Of a stretch of 10,061 nt of DNA, positions 1 to 6,576 are shown piece after piece; positions within the stretch are counted from its first letter, which is position 1, and every line of letters begins with the position of its first letter. The stretch covers positions 1 to 10,061 of the forward strand of contig JAEYNS010000057.1 in the NCBI GenBank assembly GCA_023412435.1, written 5' to 3'. This DNA is from Actinomycetes bacterium (lineage in GTDB: Bacteria; Actinomycetota; Actinomycetes; Propionibacteriales; Propionibacteriaceae). Made by a program: the position numbers and the translations under genes. The notes under the pieces were generated by a model. It made no database searches. It saw only the letters and a program-made list of their open reading frames with translations, and was not told the DNA's origin.

Positions 1-12
1 GGCTTGCACACA

Positions 13-35
13 CCTGCCGCAGCGTGGGCGGCAGG
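13..35 (-). terminator. GC-rich hairpin after ilvC (distal)
   Basis: A perfect 8-bp inverted repeat, CCTGCCGC (13-20) and GCGGCAGG (28-35), with a 7-base loop, lies about 40 bp past the ilvC stop. No T-tract follows on the minus strand, so it is not a classical intrinsic terminator. U-tract-less hairpins are common at operon ends in actinobacteria, so a role in ending or protecting the ilvBNC transcript is plausible but inferred. Confidence 0.4.
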
Positions 36-44
36 AGGTCAGGG

Positions 45-64
45 GGTCCCGGCGTAGCGGGACC
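45..64 (-). terminator. GC-rich hairpin after ilvC (proximal)
   Basis: A perfect 7-bp inverted repeat, GGTCCCG (45-51) and CGGGACC (58-64), with a 6-base loop, starts about 12 bp past the ilvC stop codon. It is the first of two consecutive stable hairpins there and again lacks a U-tract. The position directly after the last operon gene suggests transcript termination or 3'-end stabilisation, which I infer from structure alone. Confidence 0.45.
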
Positions 65-76
65 GGGGACGGGTCG

Positions 77-1129
<1,053 letters not shown>

Positions 1130-1672
1130 TCAGTTGGTGGGGCGATAGCGGGGGCGTGGCCTGTCGATCTTCGCACGCTCGGTGAGCGATCGGTTGCCGC
1201 GACCGAGAGCGACCAGGCCGGACTGGACGAGTTCCCGCACCCCGTAGGGCTGGAGCATCTCCAGCAGCGCGTCGAGCTTGTCGGGTGATCCGGTGGCCTC
1301 GATGGTCATGGAGTCCTGGTGGACGTCGACGGTCTTGCCGCGGAACAGCTGCACGATCTCGATGATCTGCGAACGGCTGGCCGGGTCGGCCCGCACCTTG
1401 ATCAGGACGAGTTCGCGGCGCACCGCGTCCGATTCGCTGAGTTCGACGATCTTCAGCACCTCGATCAGCTTGTTGAGCTGTTTGACGATCTGCTCGAGGA
1501 TCTGCGGGTTGGTCACCGCGACCTGGAGGGTGATCCGGGAGAACTCCGGGCGCTCGGTCGGACCGACGGCCAACGACTCGATGTTGTACCCGCGTCTGGC
1601 GAACAGTCCTGCGATCCGGGCCAGCACGCCGGGCTTGTTCTCGACCAGCACGCTCAGCGTGTGGGTGTTCAC
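1130..1672 (-). CDS. ilvN: Acetolactate synthase regulatory (small) subunit
   Basis: Regulatory partner of IlvB: it activates the catalytic subunit and confers feedback inhibition, classically by valine. The 180-residue protein opens with an ACT domain (about residues 4-75) containing [20 protein letters not shown]15 and N30 correspond to residues involved in valine binding in E. coli IlvH. A second conserved half (about 85-160, including a KTVDVHQDS segment) matches the C-terminal domain of the long, IlvH-like small subunits. A basic tail rich in Arg and Pro ends the protein. I chose the GTG at 1672 because it overlaps the ilvB stop by 4 bp (GTGA) and is preceded by GAGGAGGAG, and because the family normally starts a few residues before [13 protein letters not shown] longer in-frame GTG at 1690 adds only six residues encoded by the ribosome binding site and has no site of its own. 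Confidence 0.96.
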   Translation of the reverse strand: MNTHTLSVLVENKPGVLARIAGLFARRGYNIESLAVGPTERPEFSRITLQVAVTNPQILEQIVKQLNKLIEVLKIVELSESDAVRRELVLIKVRADPASRSQIIEIVQLFRGKTVDVHQDSMTIEATGSPDKLDALLEMLQPYGVRELVQSGLVALGRGNRSLTERAKIDRPRPRYRPTN

Positions 1673-3438
1673 AGCTCCTCCTCTTCCCACGCCGGAGCCA
1701 GGTCCTTGGCGATCTTGATGTCATCGTTGCTGGTTCCGGCGGCGACCATCGGCCACACCATGGCGTCCTTGTGGACGACGAACTCCACCACCACGGGGCG
1801 GTCGTTGATCGCCATCGCCTCGTTGATCACCCGGTCCACGTCCTCGGGCTGCTCGGCCCGCAGGCCCACGGCACCCATCGCCTCGGCCAGCTTCGGGAAA
1901 TCGGGCACCCGCAGCGACTTGAGGTCGGTGTTGGAGTACCGCTCGCCGTAGAACAGGGTCTGCCATTGCCGCACCATGCCGAGGCTCTGGTTGTTCATCA
2001 CCGCGATCTTGATCGGGATGCCCTCCAGCGCACAGGTGACCAGTTCCTGATTGGTCATCTGGAAGCAGCCGTCCCCGTCGATGCCCCAGACCACCGCGTC
2101 CGGCTGGCCGACCTTCGCGCCCATCGCCGCAGGCACGCAGTAGCCCATCGTCCCGGCACCGCCGGAGTTCAGCCAGTGCCCCGGCCGCTCGTGCGGCAAC
2201 AGGTGGGCCGCCCACATCTGGTGCTGGCCGACGCCTGCCGCCCAGTAGGCGTCCGGCCCGACGAGCTGGCCCAGCCTGTGGATCACGTACTCGGGGCTGA
2301 GCAGGCCGCCCTCGATCGGGGCCAGGTCGGGCTTGTACTTCGCCTTGAGGTTGGTCAGGTACCGCACCCACGGCCCGTAGTCGGGCAGGTCGGCGCCGCG
2401 CAGCAGGACGTTCAGTTCGTCGATGACGGTGGCCAGGTCGCCCACGATCGGGACGTCGGCCACCCGGTTCTTGGAGATCTCCGCCGGGTCGATGTCGGCG
2501 TGGATGACCTTGGCCTCCGGCGCGAAGGTGGACAGCTTGCCGGTCACCCGGTCGTCGAACCGAGCCCCGAGGGTGATCAGCAGGTCCGAGCGTTGCAGCG
2601 CGCCGACGGCGGCCACCGTCCCGTGCATGCCCGGCATGCCCAGGTGCAACTCGTGGCTGTCGGGGAACACGCCGCGCGCCATCAGGGTGGTGACGACGGG
2701 GATGCCGGTGATCTCCACCAGCGCGGCCAGCTGCTCGTGGGCGCGCGCCTTGACCGCCCCGCCGCCGACGTAGAGGACCGGACGCTGGGCCGCACCGATC
2801 AGCCGGGCCGCCTCCCGCAGCTGCTTGACGTGCGGCTTGGTGGTCGGACGGTACCCGGGCAGGTCGAGTTCCACGGGCCATTCGAAGGGGGCCTTCGTGC
2901 TGAGCGCGTCCTTGGCGATGTCCACCAGCACCGGGCCGGGGCGTCCGGTGGCCGCGATGTGGAAGGCGGCGGCGATCGCGTGCGGGATGTCCTCGGCGCG
3001 GGTGACCAGGAAGCTGTGCTTGGTGATCGGGAAGGGGATCCCCCTGATGTCGGCCTCCTGGAACGCGTCGGGGCCGATGGACCCCGAGACCACCTGTCCG
3101 GTGATGGCGACGATCGGCACCGAGTCCATGTAGGCGTCGGCCAGCGCGGTGACGAGGTTCGTCGCGCCAGGCCCGGAGGTGGCGATGCAGACTCCCACCC
3201 GTCCGGTGGCCACGGCGTAGCCCTCGGCGGCGTGGCCGGCGCCCTGCTCGTGGCGGACCAGGATGTGGCGGATCAGCTGGGAGTCGAACAGCGGGTCGTA
3301 GGCGGGCAGGATGGCCCCGCCCGGGATCCCGAAGACGACGTCGACGCCGACCCGTTCCAGCGACTCGACGAGGGCCTGGGCCCCGGTCAGCAGCGGCGGT
3401 GCGTCCACCGCCGGAGCGGGCGTTTCAACCTGGGACAT
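1669..3438 (-). CDS. ilvB: Acetolactate synthase catalytic (large) subunit
   Basis: Thiamine-diphosphate enzyme that condenses two pyruvates, or pyruvate with 2-oxobutyrate, in the first common step of branched-chain amino acid synthesis. It is cytosolic and works as a complex with IlvN. The protein has 589 residues, normal for the anabolic FAD-containing enzyme. The pyrimidine-binding domain has [13 protein letters not shown] (about 36-48) and the catalytic Glu64 in [15 protein letters not shown]. The central domain spans about 200-345. The C-terminal domain has the ThDP/Mg2+ motif starting [12 protein letters not shown] (about 454) and ending in MNNQ (about 480). I prefer the ATG at 3438, with AAAGG (3448-3452) 9 bases upstream. 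A TTG at 3447 with GAGG 5 bases upstream would add MAQ and cannot be excluded. The very acidic C-terminal EEEEL doubles as the ilvN ribosome binding site. Expression is probably governed by the attenuator at 3476-3569. Confidence 0.97.
   Translation of the reverse strand: MSQVETPAPAVDAPPLLTGAQALVESLERVGVDVVFGIPGGAILPAYDPLFDSQLIRHILVRHEQGAGHAAEGYAVATGRVGVCIATSGPGATNLVTALADAYMDSVPIVAITGQVVSGSIGPDAFQEADIRGIPFPITKHSFLVTRAEDIPHAIAAAFHIAATGRPGPVLVDIAKDALSTKAPFEWPVELDLPGYRPTTKPHVKQLREAARLIGAAQRPVLYVGGGAVKARAHEQLAALVEITGIPVVTTLMARGVFPDSHELHLGMPGMHGTVAAVGALQRSDLLITLGARFDDRVTGKLSTFAPEAKVIHADIDPAEISKNRVADVPIVGDLATVIDELNVLLRGADLPDYGPWVRYLTNLKAKYKPDLAPIEGGLLSPEYVIHRLGQLVGPDAYWAAGVGQHQMWAAHLLPHERPGHWLNSGGAGTMGYCVPAAMGAKVGQPDAVVWGIDGDGCFQMTNQELVTCALEGIPIKIAVMNNQSLGMVRQWQTLFYGERYSNTDLKSLRVPDFPKLAEAMGAVGLRAEQPEDVDRVINEAMAINDRPVVVEFVVHKDAMVWPMVAAGTSNDDIKIAKDLAPAWEEEEL
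1673..1683 (-). promoter_or_regulatory. Ribosome binding site of ilvN inside ilvB
   Basis: On the minus strand the end of ilvB reads GAGGAGGAGCT immediately before the GTG start of ilvN. It contains the strong Shine-Dalgarno core GGAGGAG about 2-4 bases from the start, with an alternative GAGG register further upstream. The same bases encode part of the Glu-Glu-Glu-Glu-Leu C-terminus of IlvB. Together with the GTGA overlap this fixes the ilvN start and suggests translational coupling, which would balance the two subunits. Confidence 0.75.
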
Positions 3439-3447
3439 CTGGGCCAA

Positions 3448-3456
3448 CCTTTCCTC
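3448..3456 (-). promoter_or_regulatory. Ribosome binding site of ilvB
   Basis: The minus strand reads GAGGAAAGG directly before TTG (3447) and nine bases before ATG (3438). The AAAGG register fits the ATG and the GAGG register fits the TTG, so the site decides between the starts only weakly. The rarity of TTG starts tips the choice to ATG. The site lies shortly after the leader terminator and next to one arm of the 8-bp long-range repeat (3461-3468). Confidence 0.65.
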
Positions 3457-3475
3457 GATACCTGTTCAGTGCAAC

Positions 3476-3506
3476 AAAAAACCCCCGCTGCGACGGCAGA
3501 CGAGGG
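3476..3506 (-). terminator. Intrinsic terminator of the ilvB leader (attenuator)
   Basis: In the minus-strand RNA, CCCUCG-U-CUGC (3506-3496) pairs with GCAG-CGGGGG (3491-3482) across a four-base loop. This gives a 10-bp, GC-rich stem with one bulged U, counting one G-U pair. It is followed at once by six U residues (3481-3476). This is the only textbook Rho-independent terminator in the window. It sits between the leader peptide and ilvB, where it can only act as a conditional terminator. Classical attenuation of ilv operons by Ile/Leu/Val-rich leader peptides is well established in bacteria. Confidence 0.85.
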
Positions 3507-3507
3507 A

Positions 3508-3540
3508 GCGTGTCGGATGAGCTGGGCTCAGGCGACACGC
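3508..3540 (-). promoter_or_regulatory. Leader (1:2) hairpin over the leader-peptide stop
   Basis: A perfect 8-bp inverted repeat, GCGTGTCG (3508-3515) and CGACACGC (3533-3540), encloses a second 5-bp repeat, TGAGC (3518-3522) and GCTCA (3526-3530), with a 3-base loop. In RNA this forms one long hairpin with a 2x2 internal loop. It covers the last codons and the UGA of the leader peptide, one base before the terminator hairpin starts. The geometry matches the 1:2 (pause) hairpin of an attenuator. A ribosome stalled on the upstream Ile-Leu-Val-Val codons would partly cover its 5' arm. Confidence 0.75.
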
Positions 3541-3569
3541 GGGCTAACTACGAGAATGAACAGGCGCAC
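3528..3569 (-). CDS. ilvB leader peptide (13 aa, attenuation)
   Basis: A short frame GTG-CGC-CTG-TTC-ATT-CTC-GTA-GTT-AGC-CCG-CGT-GTC-GCC-TGA encodes V(fMet)-R-L-F-I-L-V-V-S-P-R-V-A. Six of the twelve residues after the start are Leu, Ile or Val, the end products of the operon it precedes. ATT, GTA and GTT end in A or T, unlike nearly all codons in the neighbouring genes, so they should be read slowly. The frame ends inside a strong hairpin and is followed by an intrinsic terminator and then ilvB. I infer ribosome-mediated attenuation by charged tRNA-Ile, -Leu or -Val. No Shine-Dalgarno precedes the GTG, and the promoter geometry suggests leaderless translation. An in-frame TTG at 3605 could give a 25-residue form if transcription starts further upstream. 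Confidence 0.8.
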   Translation of the reverse strand: MRLFILVVSPRVA

Positions 3570-3575
3570 GAAGCA

Positions 3576-3605
3576 AGGGTCGCCGGTGCCCGGCTGTCGT
3601 GTCAA
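3576..3605 (-). promoter_or_regulatory. Putative promoter of the ilvB leader/ilvBNC operon
   Basis: The minus strand has a perfect TTGACA (3605-3600). After an 18-base spacer comes GACCCT (3581-3576), which keeps the conserved A at position 2 and T at position 6 of a TANNNT -10 box. Six bases separate this from the leader GTG at 3569, so the predicted transcription start falls on or next to that G. This fits a leaderless mRNA, which is common in actinobacteria. The -35 match is strong and the -10 match is weak, so the assignment rests partly on its position relative to the leader peptide. Confidence 0.5.
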
Positions 3606-3734
3606 CCCGCGACCGGCATGTCCCGCATGCTGGGCAAGGCTCAACCTCAACCTTCGACTTCGACGGCGCCGGGTTGTGGTCCGGGAGCGCTTTCCCGAAC
3701 GATGGTCGAGTCGTCCACAGTAAGGGGAAGCACT
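3606..3734. other. Shared intergenic region between ilvB leader and SpoIID gene
   Basis: The 129-bp spacer between the ilv promoter and the plus-strand ATG at 3735 holds an inverted repeat GCATG-N5-CATGC (3616-3630), 10 bp upstream of the ilv -35 box. It also holds two adjacent tandem hexamer duplications (3641-3664) and an inverted repeat CGGGA-N6-TCCCG (3682-3697). AAGGGGAAG (3722-3730) is the ribosome binding site of the plus-strand gene. I could not place a convincing plus-strand promoter. Any of the repeats could be an operator, but none matches an operator I recognise. Confidence 0.4.
3641..3664. repeat. Two adjacent tandem hexamer duplications
   Basis: TCAACC occurs twice in tandem (3641-3652), followed directly by TTCGAC twice in tandem (3653-3664). 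Both copies of each hexamer are exact. The block lies in the spacer between the divergent ilv leader and the SpoIID-like gene, so it could be a binding-site array or the trace of replication slippage. Confidence 0.6.
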
Positions 3735-5339
3735 ATGGCCACGACCTTGGCTCCGCCGCGCCGGTTCATCGGTCGCTGCGTGACCGGAGTCGTCACCGTC
3801 GCCCTCGCCGCGAGCGCCTCGCTCGCCGGTGCCCAACCCGCGCAGGCTGCCACCGAGACGGTGTCCGCGGTGAACTCGACCCTCACCATCACGACCGCAG
3901 GCTGGGGACACGGGCGCGGGATGTCGCAGTACGGGGCGCAGGGGGCTGCCAAGCAGGGACTGTCGACGGCCAAGATCCTCAGCTTCTACTACCCCGGCAC
4001 CAAGCTGGAGGAGCTCCCGAAGAGCAACGTGATGCGGGTGTGGATCACCGCCGACACCGACAACAAGCTTCACGTCTACCCCGCCAAGGGGATGCGGGTG
4101 CGGGACTCGAAGGGCAAGGTCTTCACGCTGCCGACCGGGTCGAAGTACACCAAGTGGCGGATCTCCCGCTCCGGGTCCAAGCGGGTCCTGTACTACCGCA
4201 ACAGCAGCGGCAAGTACGTCAAGTTCACCAGCTCCAAGTTCAAGCTCGACCCGAAGCGGGTCTGGTACTTCGACAACCCCACGACCGGCACCGTCAAGCT
4301 GTACCTGGCCAGCGGCAACCGGACCTACCGCGGCTCGCTCTCGCTGCGCTTCTACGGCTCCGGCGCCCGCACCGTGAACAACGTCACCATGGAGGACTAC
4401 CTGCGCTCGGTGGTCCCCTCGGAGATGCCGGCCTCCTGGGACGCCAAGGCGCTCGGCGCGCAGACCGTCGCCGCGCGCACCTATGCCGCTCGCTACCGCG
4501 CCAACCTCGGCGGCAAGCAGGTCTACGACATCTGCAACACCGCCGCGTGCCAGGTGTACAAGGGCGTCATGTCCGAGCACGCCAACACCGACAAGGCGGT
4601 CAAGGCGACCGCCAACCAGGTGCTGACCTACAAGGGCGAGTACGCCTGGACCGAGTTCTCCTCCTCCAACGGCGGCTACTCGGTCAAGGGCTCCTACGCC
4701 TACATCAAGGCCCAGGAGGACCCCTACGACGAGTCGATGAACCAGGTCTGGTCCACCTCGCTGAAGACCTCGGCGATCGAGAAGAAGTACCCCGCGATCG
4801 GCACCCTGAAGTCGATCACCCTGGAGCGCGACGGCAAGGGCCGCTGGGGCGGCCGGGTGACCAAGGTGACCCTGACCGGCTCCAAGGGCAAGCAGTCGGT
4901 CAGCGGCACCTCCTTCAAGAGCGCCTTCGGGCTGCGCGAGACCCTGATGAAGATCGCCGGCGGGCTGGCCACCAACACCGCCAACTACGGACGGTGGCAG
5001 GCCGACTACGGCGGCTCCAAGGGCGCCCTGCTCGGCGTCCCCGCGGGCTCCGAGCAGTCGATCGCCGGCGGGCTGTACGCCCCCTTCGAGGGCGGCGCGC
5101 TGTGGTGGTCGCAGGCGACCGGCAGCAAGCGGCTCTCGGTCACCGCCAACCAGGCCTACCTGGCGGCCGGTGGGCCCGAGACCTCGGGGCTCGGGTTCCC
5201 CATCAGCGACGAGGGCCCGATCACCAAGGCGAAGGTAGAGGGCATCACCAAGGGCACGGAGGTCTACTTCCAGTCGGGGCTGATCACCTGCCCGGACAAG
5301 GCGACCGACCCTGCCAGCTGCGTCGTCAGCCTCGGCTGA
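3735..5339 (+). CDS. Secreted SpoIID/LytB-domain protein with LGFP-type repeats
   Basis: Predicted exported cell-wall protein of 534 residues. The start has two arginines (9-10), a hydrophobic stretch (about 16-32) and an AQA-like cleavage site near residue 38, which indicates a Sec signal peptide. The mature N-terminus has the family signature GWGHGRGMSQYGAQG (56-70). After a Lys/Arg-rich segment (about 110-200) comes the core: MEDYLRSVVPSEMP (219-232), with E230 as the likely counterpart of the SpoIID catalytic glutamate, then GAQTVAARTYA and CNTAACQVY (C267, C272, possible metal ligands or disulfide). The C-terminus (about 425-515) has LGVP and LGFP repeat units of the type that binds actinobacterial cell walls. 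SpoIID of endospore formers is a peptidoglycan lytic transglycosylase acting on denuded glycan. Here a non-sporulation role in wall remodelling is inferred. AAGGGGAAG (3722-3730) precedes the ATG. The gene is monocistronic, divergent from ilvB and convergent with the HIT gene. The exact substrate is unknown. Confidence 0.88.
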   Translation: MATTLAPPRRFIGRCVTGVVTVALAASASLAGAQPAQAATETVSAVNSTLTITTAGWGHGRGMSQYGAQGAAKQGLSTAKILSFYYPGTKLEELPKSNVMRVWITADTDNKLHVYPAKGMRVRDSKGKVFTLPTGSKYTKWRISRSGSKRVLYYRNSSGKYVKFTSSKFKLDPKRVWYFDNPTTGTVKLYLASGNRTYRGSLSLRFYGSGARTVNNVTMEDYLRSVVPSEMPASWDAKALGAQTVAARTYAARYRANLGGKQVYDICNTAACQVYKGVMSEHANTDKAVKATANQVLTYKGEYAWTEFSSSNGGYSVKGSYAYIKAQEDPYDESMNQVWSTSLKTSAIEKKYPAIGTLKSITLERDGKGRWGGRVTKVTLTGSKGKQSVSGTSFKSAFGLRETLMKIAGGLATNTANYGRWQADYGGSKGALLGVPAGSEQSIAGGLYAPFEGGALWWSQATGSKRLSVTANQAYLAAGGPETSGLGFPISDEGPITKAKVEGITKGTEVYFQSGLITCPDKATDPASCVVSLG

Positions 5340-5354
5340 ACCGCGGCGGGTTCA
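5337..5354. terminator. Palindrome joining two convergent stop codons
   Basis: TGAACC (5337-5342) and GGTTCA (5349-5354) form a perfect 6-bp inverted repeat with a 6-base loop. Its first three bases are the TGA stop of the plus-strand SpoIID gene. Its last three are the TGA, on the other strand, of the HIT gene. The hairpin can form in both transcripts, so it could be a compact bidirectional terminator. It lacks a U-tract and the stem is short. Confidence 0.4.
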
Positions 5355-5747
5355 CCCCACCAGTTGGCGGTGGACCCGCTCCAGGTCGATGTCGGGCTCG
5401 CGGGTCATCAGCTCACGCAGCCCCGGCCGGTGGGAGTACCGCGGGACGAGGTGGACGTGGAGGTGGAACACCTCCTGACCGGCGCTGGCTCCCGTGCTGG
5501 ACAGCAGGTTGAGGCCGTCCGCCCCCAGCCGCTCCACCAGCAGGGCAGCCGTCGCGTCGATCGCCGGCGCGATCCGGGCGAGCACCCCCGGCCCGTCCAG
5601 CAGATCGGTGACGTGCCGGCGCGGGACGACGAGGGTGTGGCCGACATGCCAGGGCGCGATGTCGAGGAAGGCGACGGCGTCATCGTCGGCGTAGACCTGG
5701 CGCGACGGGATCTCGCCGGCCACGATGCGGCAGAACAGGCAGTCCAT
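5352..5747 (-). CDS. HIT family nucleotide-binding protein (Hint branch)
   Basis: A 131-residue cytosolic protein of the histidine-triad superfamily, nucleotidyl hydrolases or transferases that act on the alpha-phosphate of nucleotides such as AMP-lysine or adenylated intermediates. The start CLFCRIVAGEIPS (3-15) is the usual Hint/PKCI-like N-terminus with its CxxC pair. GHTLVVPRRH (36-45) is the central signature. The C-terminal active site is GQEVFHLHVHLVPRY, with the triad H95, H97 and H99; H97 is the expected nucleophile. Length is standard. The ATG at 5747 lies 5 bp after the hisF stop with only a weak GAGCGG site, so translation is probably coupled to hisF. An upstream extension in this frame only overlaps hisF and has no family similarity. 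The in vivo substrate cannot be read from the sequence. Confidence 0.93.
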   Translation of the reverse strand: MDCLFCRIVAGEIPSRQVYADDDAVAFLDIAPWHVGHTLVVPRRHVTDLLDGPGVLARIAPAIDATAALLVERLGADGLNLLSSTGASAGQEVFHLHVHLVPRYSHRPGLRELMTREPDIDLERVHRQLVG

Positions 5748-5752
5748 ACCGC

Positions 5753-6514
5753 TCAGCGTACGGCGAAGCCGGCCTCGGCGAGGGCCGCCTTCACCTCCGC
5801 GATGCCCAGCCTTCCGTAGTGGAAGACGCTGGCGGCCAGGACCGCGTCTGCCCCCGCCCTGGCCGCCTGGACGAAGTGCGCCACAGTGCCGGCGCCGCCG
5901 GAGGCGATCACCGGGACGTCGACGACATCCTTCACCGCGGCGATCAGCTCGAGGTCGAACCCGTCGGTGGTGCCGTCGGCGTCCATCGAGTTCAGCAGGA
6001 TCTCGCCCGCTCCCCGTTCCACGGCCTCCCGGACCCACTCGATCGCGTCGAGGCCCGCCGAGGTCCGGCCGCCGTGCGTGGTGACCCCGAACCCGGACGG
6101 CTGCTCCGCCTCCCGCCGGGCATCCAGCGACAGCACGAGAACCTGGCGACCGAACCGCTGGGTGATCTCGTCGATGGCGTCGGGCCGGTTGATGGCCCCG
6201 GTGTTGATGCCCACCTTGTCGGCCCCGACCCGCAGCAGCCGGTCGACATCGGCGACGCCGCGGACGCCACCCCCGACGCAGAGCGGGATGAACACGGTCT
6301 CTGCCGTCCGTGTCACCACCTCGTAGGTGGTGTCGCGACCCTCGGCGGAGGCCGAGACGTCGAGGAAGACCAGCTCGTCGGCCCCCTCCTCGCCGTAGCG
6401 CCTCGCCAGTTCCACCGGGTCACCGGCGTCGCGCAGGTCGCGGAAGTTGACCCCCTTCACCACCCGGCCGTCATGCACGTCCAGGCACGGGATGACACGG
6501 ATAGCCACCGACAT
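5753..6514 (-). CDS. hisF: Imidazole glycerol phosphate synthase subunit HisF (cyclase)
   Basis: The cyclase subunit of the HisH-HisF synthase. It uses ammonia from HisH to turn PRFAR into imidazole glycerol phosphate plus AICAR, in the histidine pathway. The 253-residue (beta/alpha)8 barrel is full length. Visible features are IPCLDV with catalytic D12, GRVVKGVNF (16-24), the phosphate-binding GGGVR (81-85), VLSLD with catalytic D131, [13 protein letters not shown], and the second phosphate site ASGGAG. I chose the ATG at 6514 because [13 protein letters not shown] is the normal family start. An in-frame GTG at 6523 would add three residues. GAAGG lies only two bases before the ATG, so initiation may be weak. 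hisF stands at the head of a two-gene unit with the HIT gene. hisI, a frequent neighbour in other actinobacteria, is not next to it here, and no other his gene is in the window. Confidence 0.96.
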   Translation of the reverse strand: MSVAIRVIPCLDVHDGRVVKGVNFRDLRDAGDPVELARRYGEEGADELVFLDVSASAEGRDTTYEVVTRTAETVFIPLCVGGGVRGVADVDRLLRVGADKVGINTGAINRPDAIDEITQRFGRQVLVLSLDARREAEQPSGFGVTTHGGRTSAGLDAIEWVREAVERGAGEILLNSMDADGTTDGFDLELIAAVKDVVDVPVIASGGAGTVAHFVQAARAGADAVLAASVFHYGRLGIAEVKAALAEAGFAVR

Positions 6515-6545
6515 GGCCTTCACAGTAGCGGCGGCGGGACGCAGG

Positions 6546-6562
6546 GGCCGACGGTGTCGGCC
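6546..6562 (-). terminator. Hairpin between helicase gene and hisF
   Basis: GGCCGAC (6546-6552) and GTCGGCC (6556-6562) form a perfect 7-bp, GC-rich inverted repeat with a 3-base loop. It sits in the 62-bp gap after the helicase stop (6577) and before hisF (6514). There is no U-tract. The placement suggests separation of the two transcription units, but this is inferred from structure only. Confidence 0.4.
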
Positions 6563-6576
6563 GGACGGACGCCCGG

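Larger units (their letters stand above)
3461..3564 (-). repeat. 8-bp long-range inverted repeat spanning the ilvB leader
   Basis: CCTGTTCA (3461-3468) and TGAACAGG (3557-3564) are perfect complements in the leader RNA, with one possible extra G-U pair. The first-transcribed arm covers leader-peptide codons 2-5. The second lies between the leader terminator and the ilvB ribosome binding site. Pairing would close both internal hairpins into a junction and would be blocked by a ribosome on the leader peptide. An 8-bp match within about 150 bases can arise by chance, so function is unproven. Confidence 0.4.

Noticed and set aside
3396..3480. A novel ligand-binding riboswitch before ilvB
   Set aside because: The region is explained by a peptide attenuator. 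I see no T-box motif, specifier stem or known aptamer core.
3674..3703. Possible plus-strand promoter (TTGTGG, 18-base spacer, AACGAT) for the SpoIID gene
   Set aside because: Both boxes match only partly, and the region has several equally poor candidates. I cannot support a specific promoter.
1771..3723. Long plus-strand open frame (about 650 codons) opposite ilvB
   Set aside because: It is antisense to a clear full-length ilvB, has low-complexity Arg/Gly/Asp/Val-rich composition, and no recognisable motif. It is a by-product of GC-biased third positions.
3528..4580. Long minus-strand frame of about 350 codons ending with the leader peptide
   Set aside because: Most of it is antisense to the SpoIID-like gene and lacks motifs. 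Only its last 13 codons, after the predicted promoter, make sense as the ilvB leader peptide.
5748..6038. N-terminal extension of the HIT gene to 6038
   Set aside because: The extra residues are Arg/Gly-rich, overlap hisF in another frame, and precede the canonical MDCLFC start of the family.
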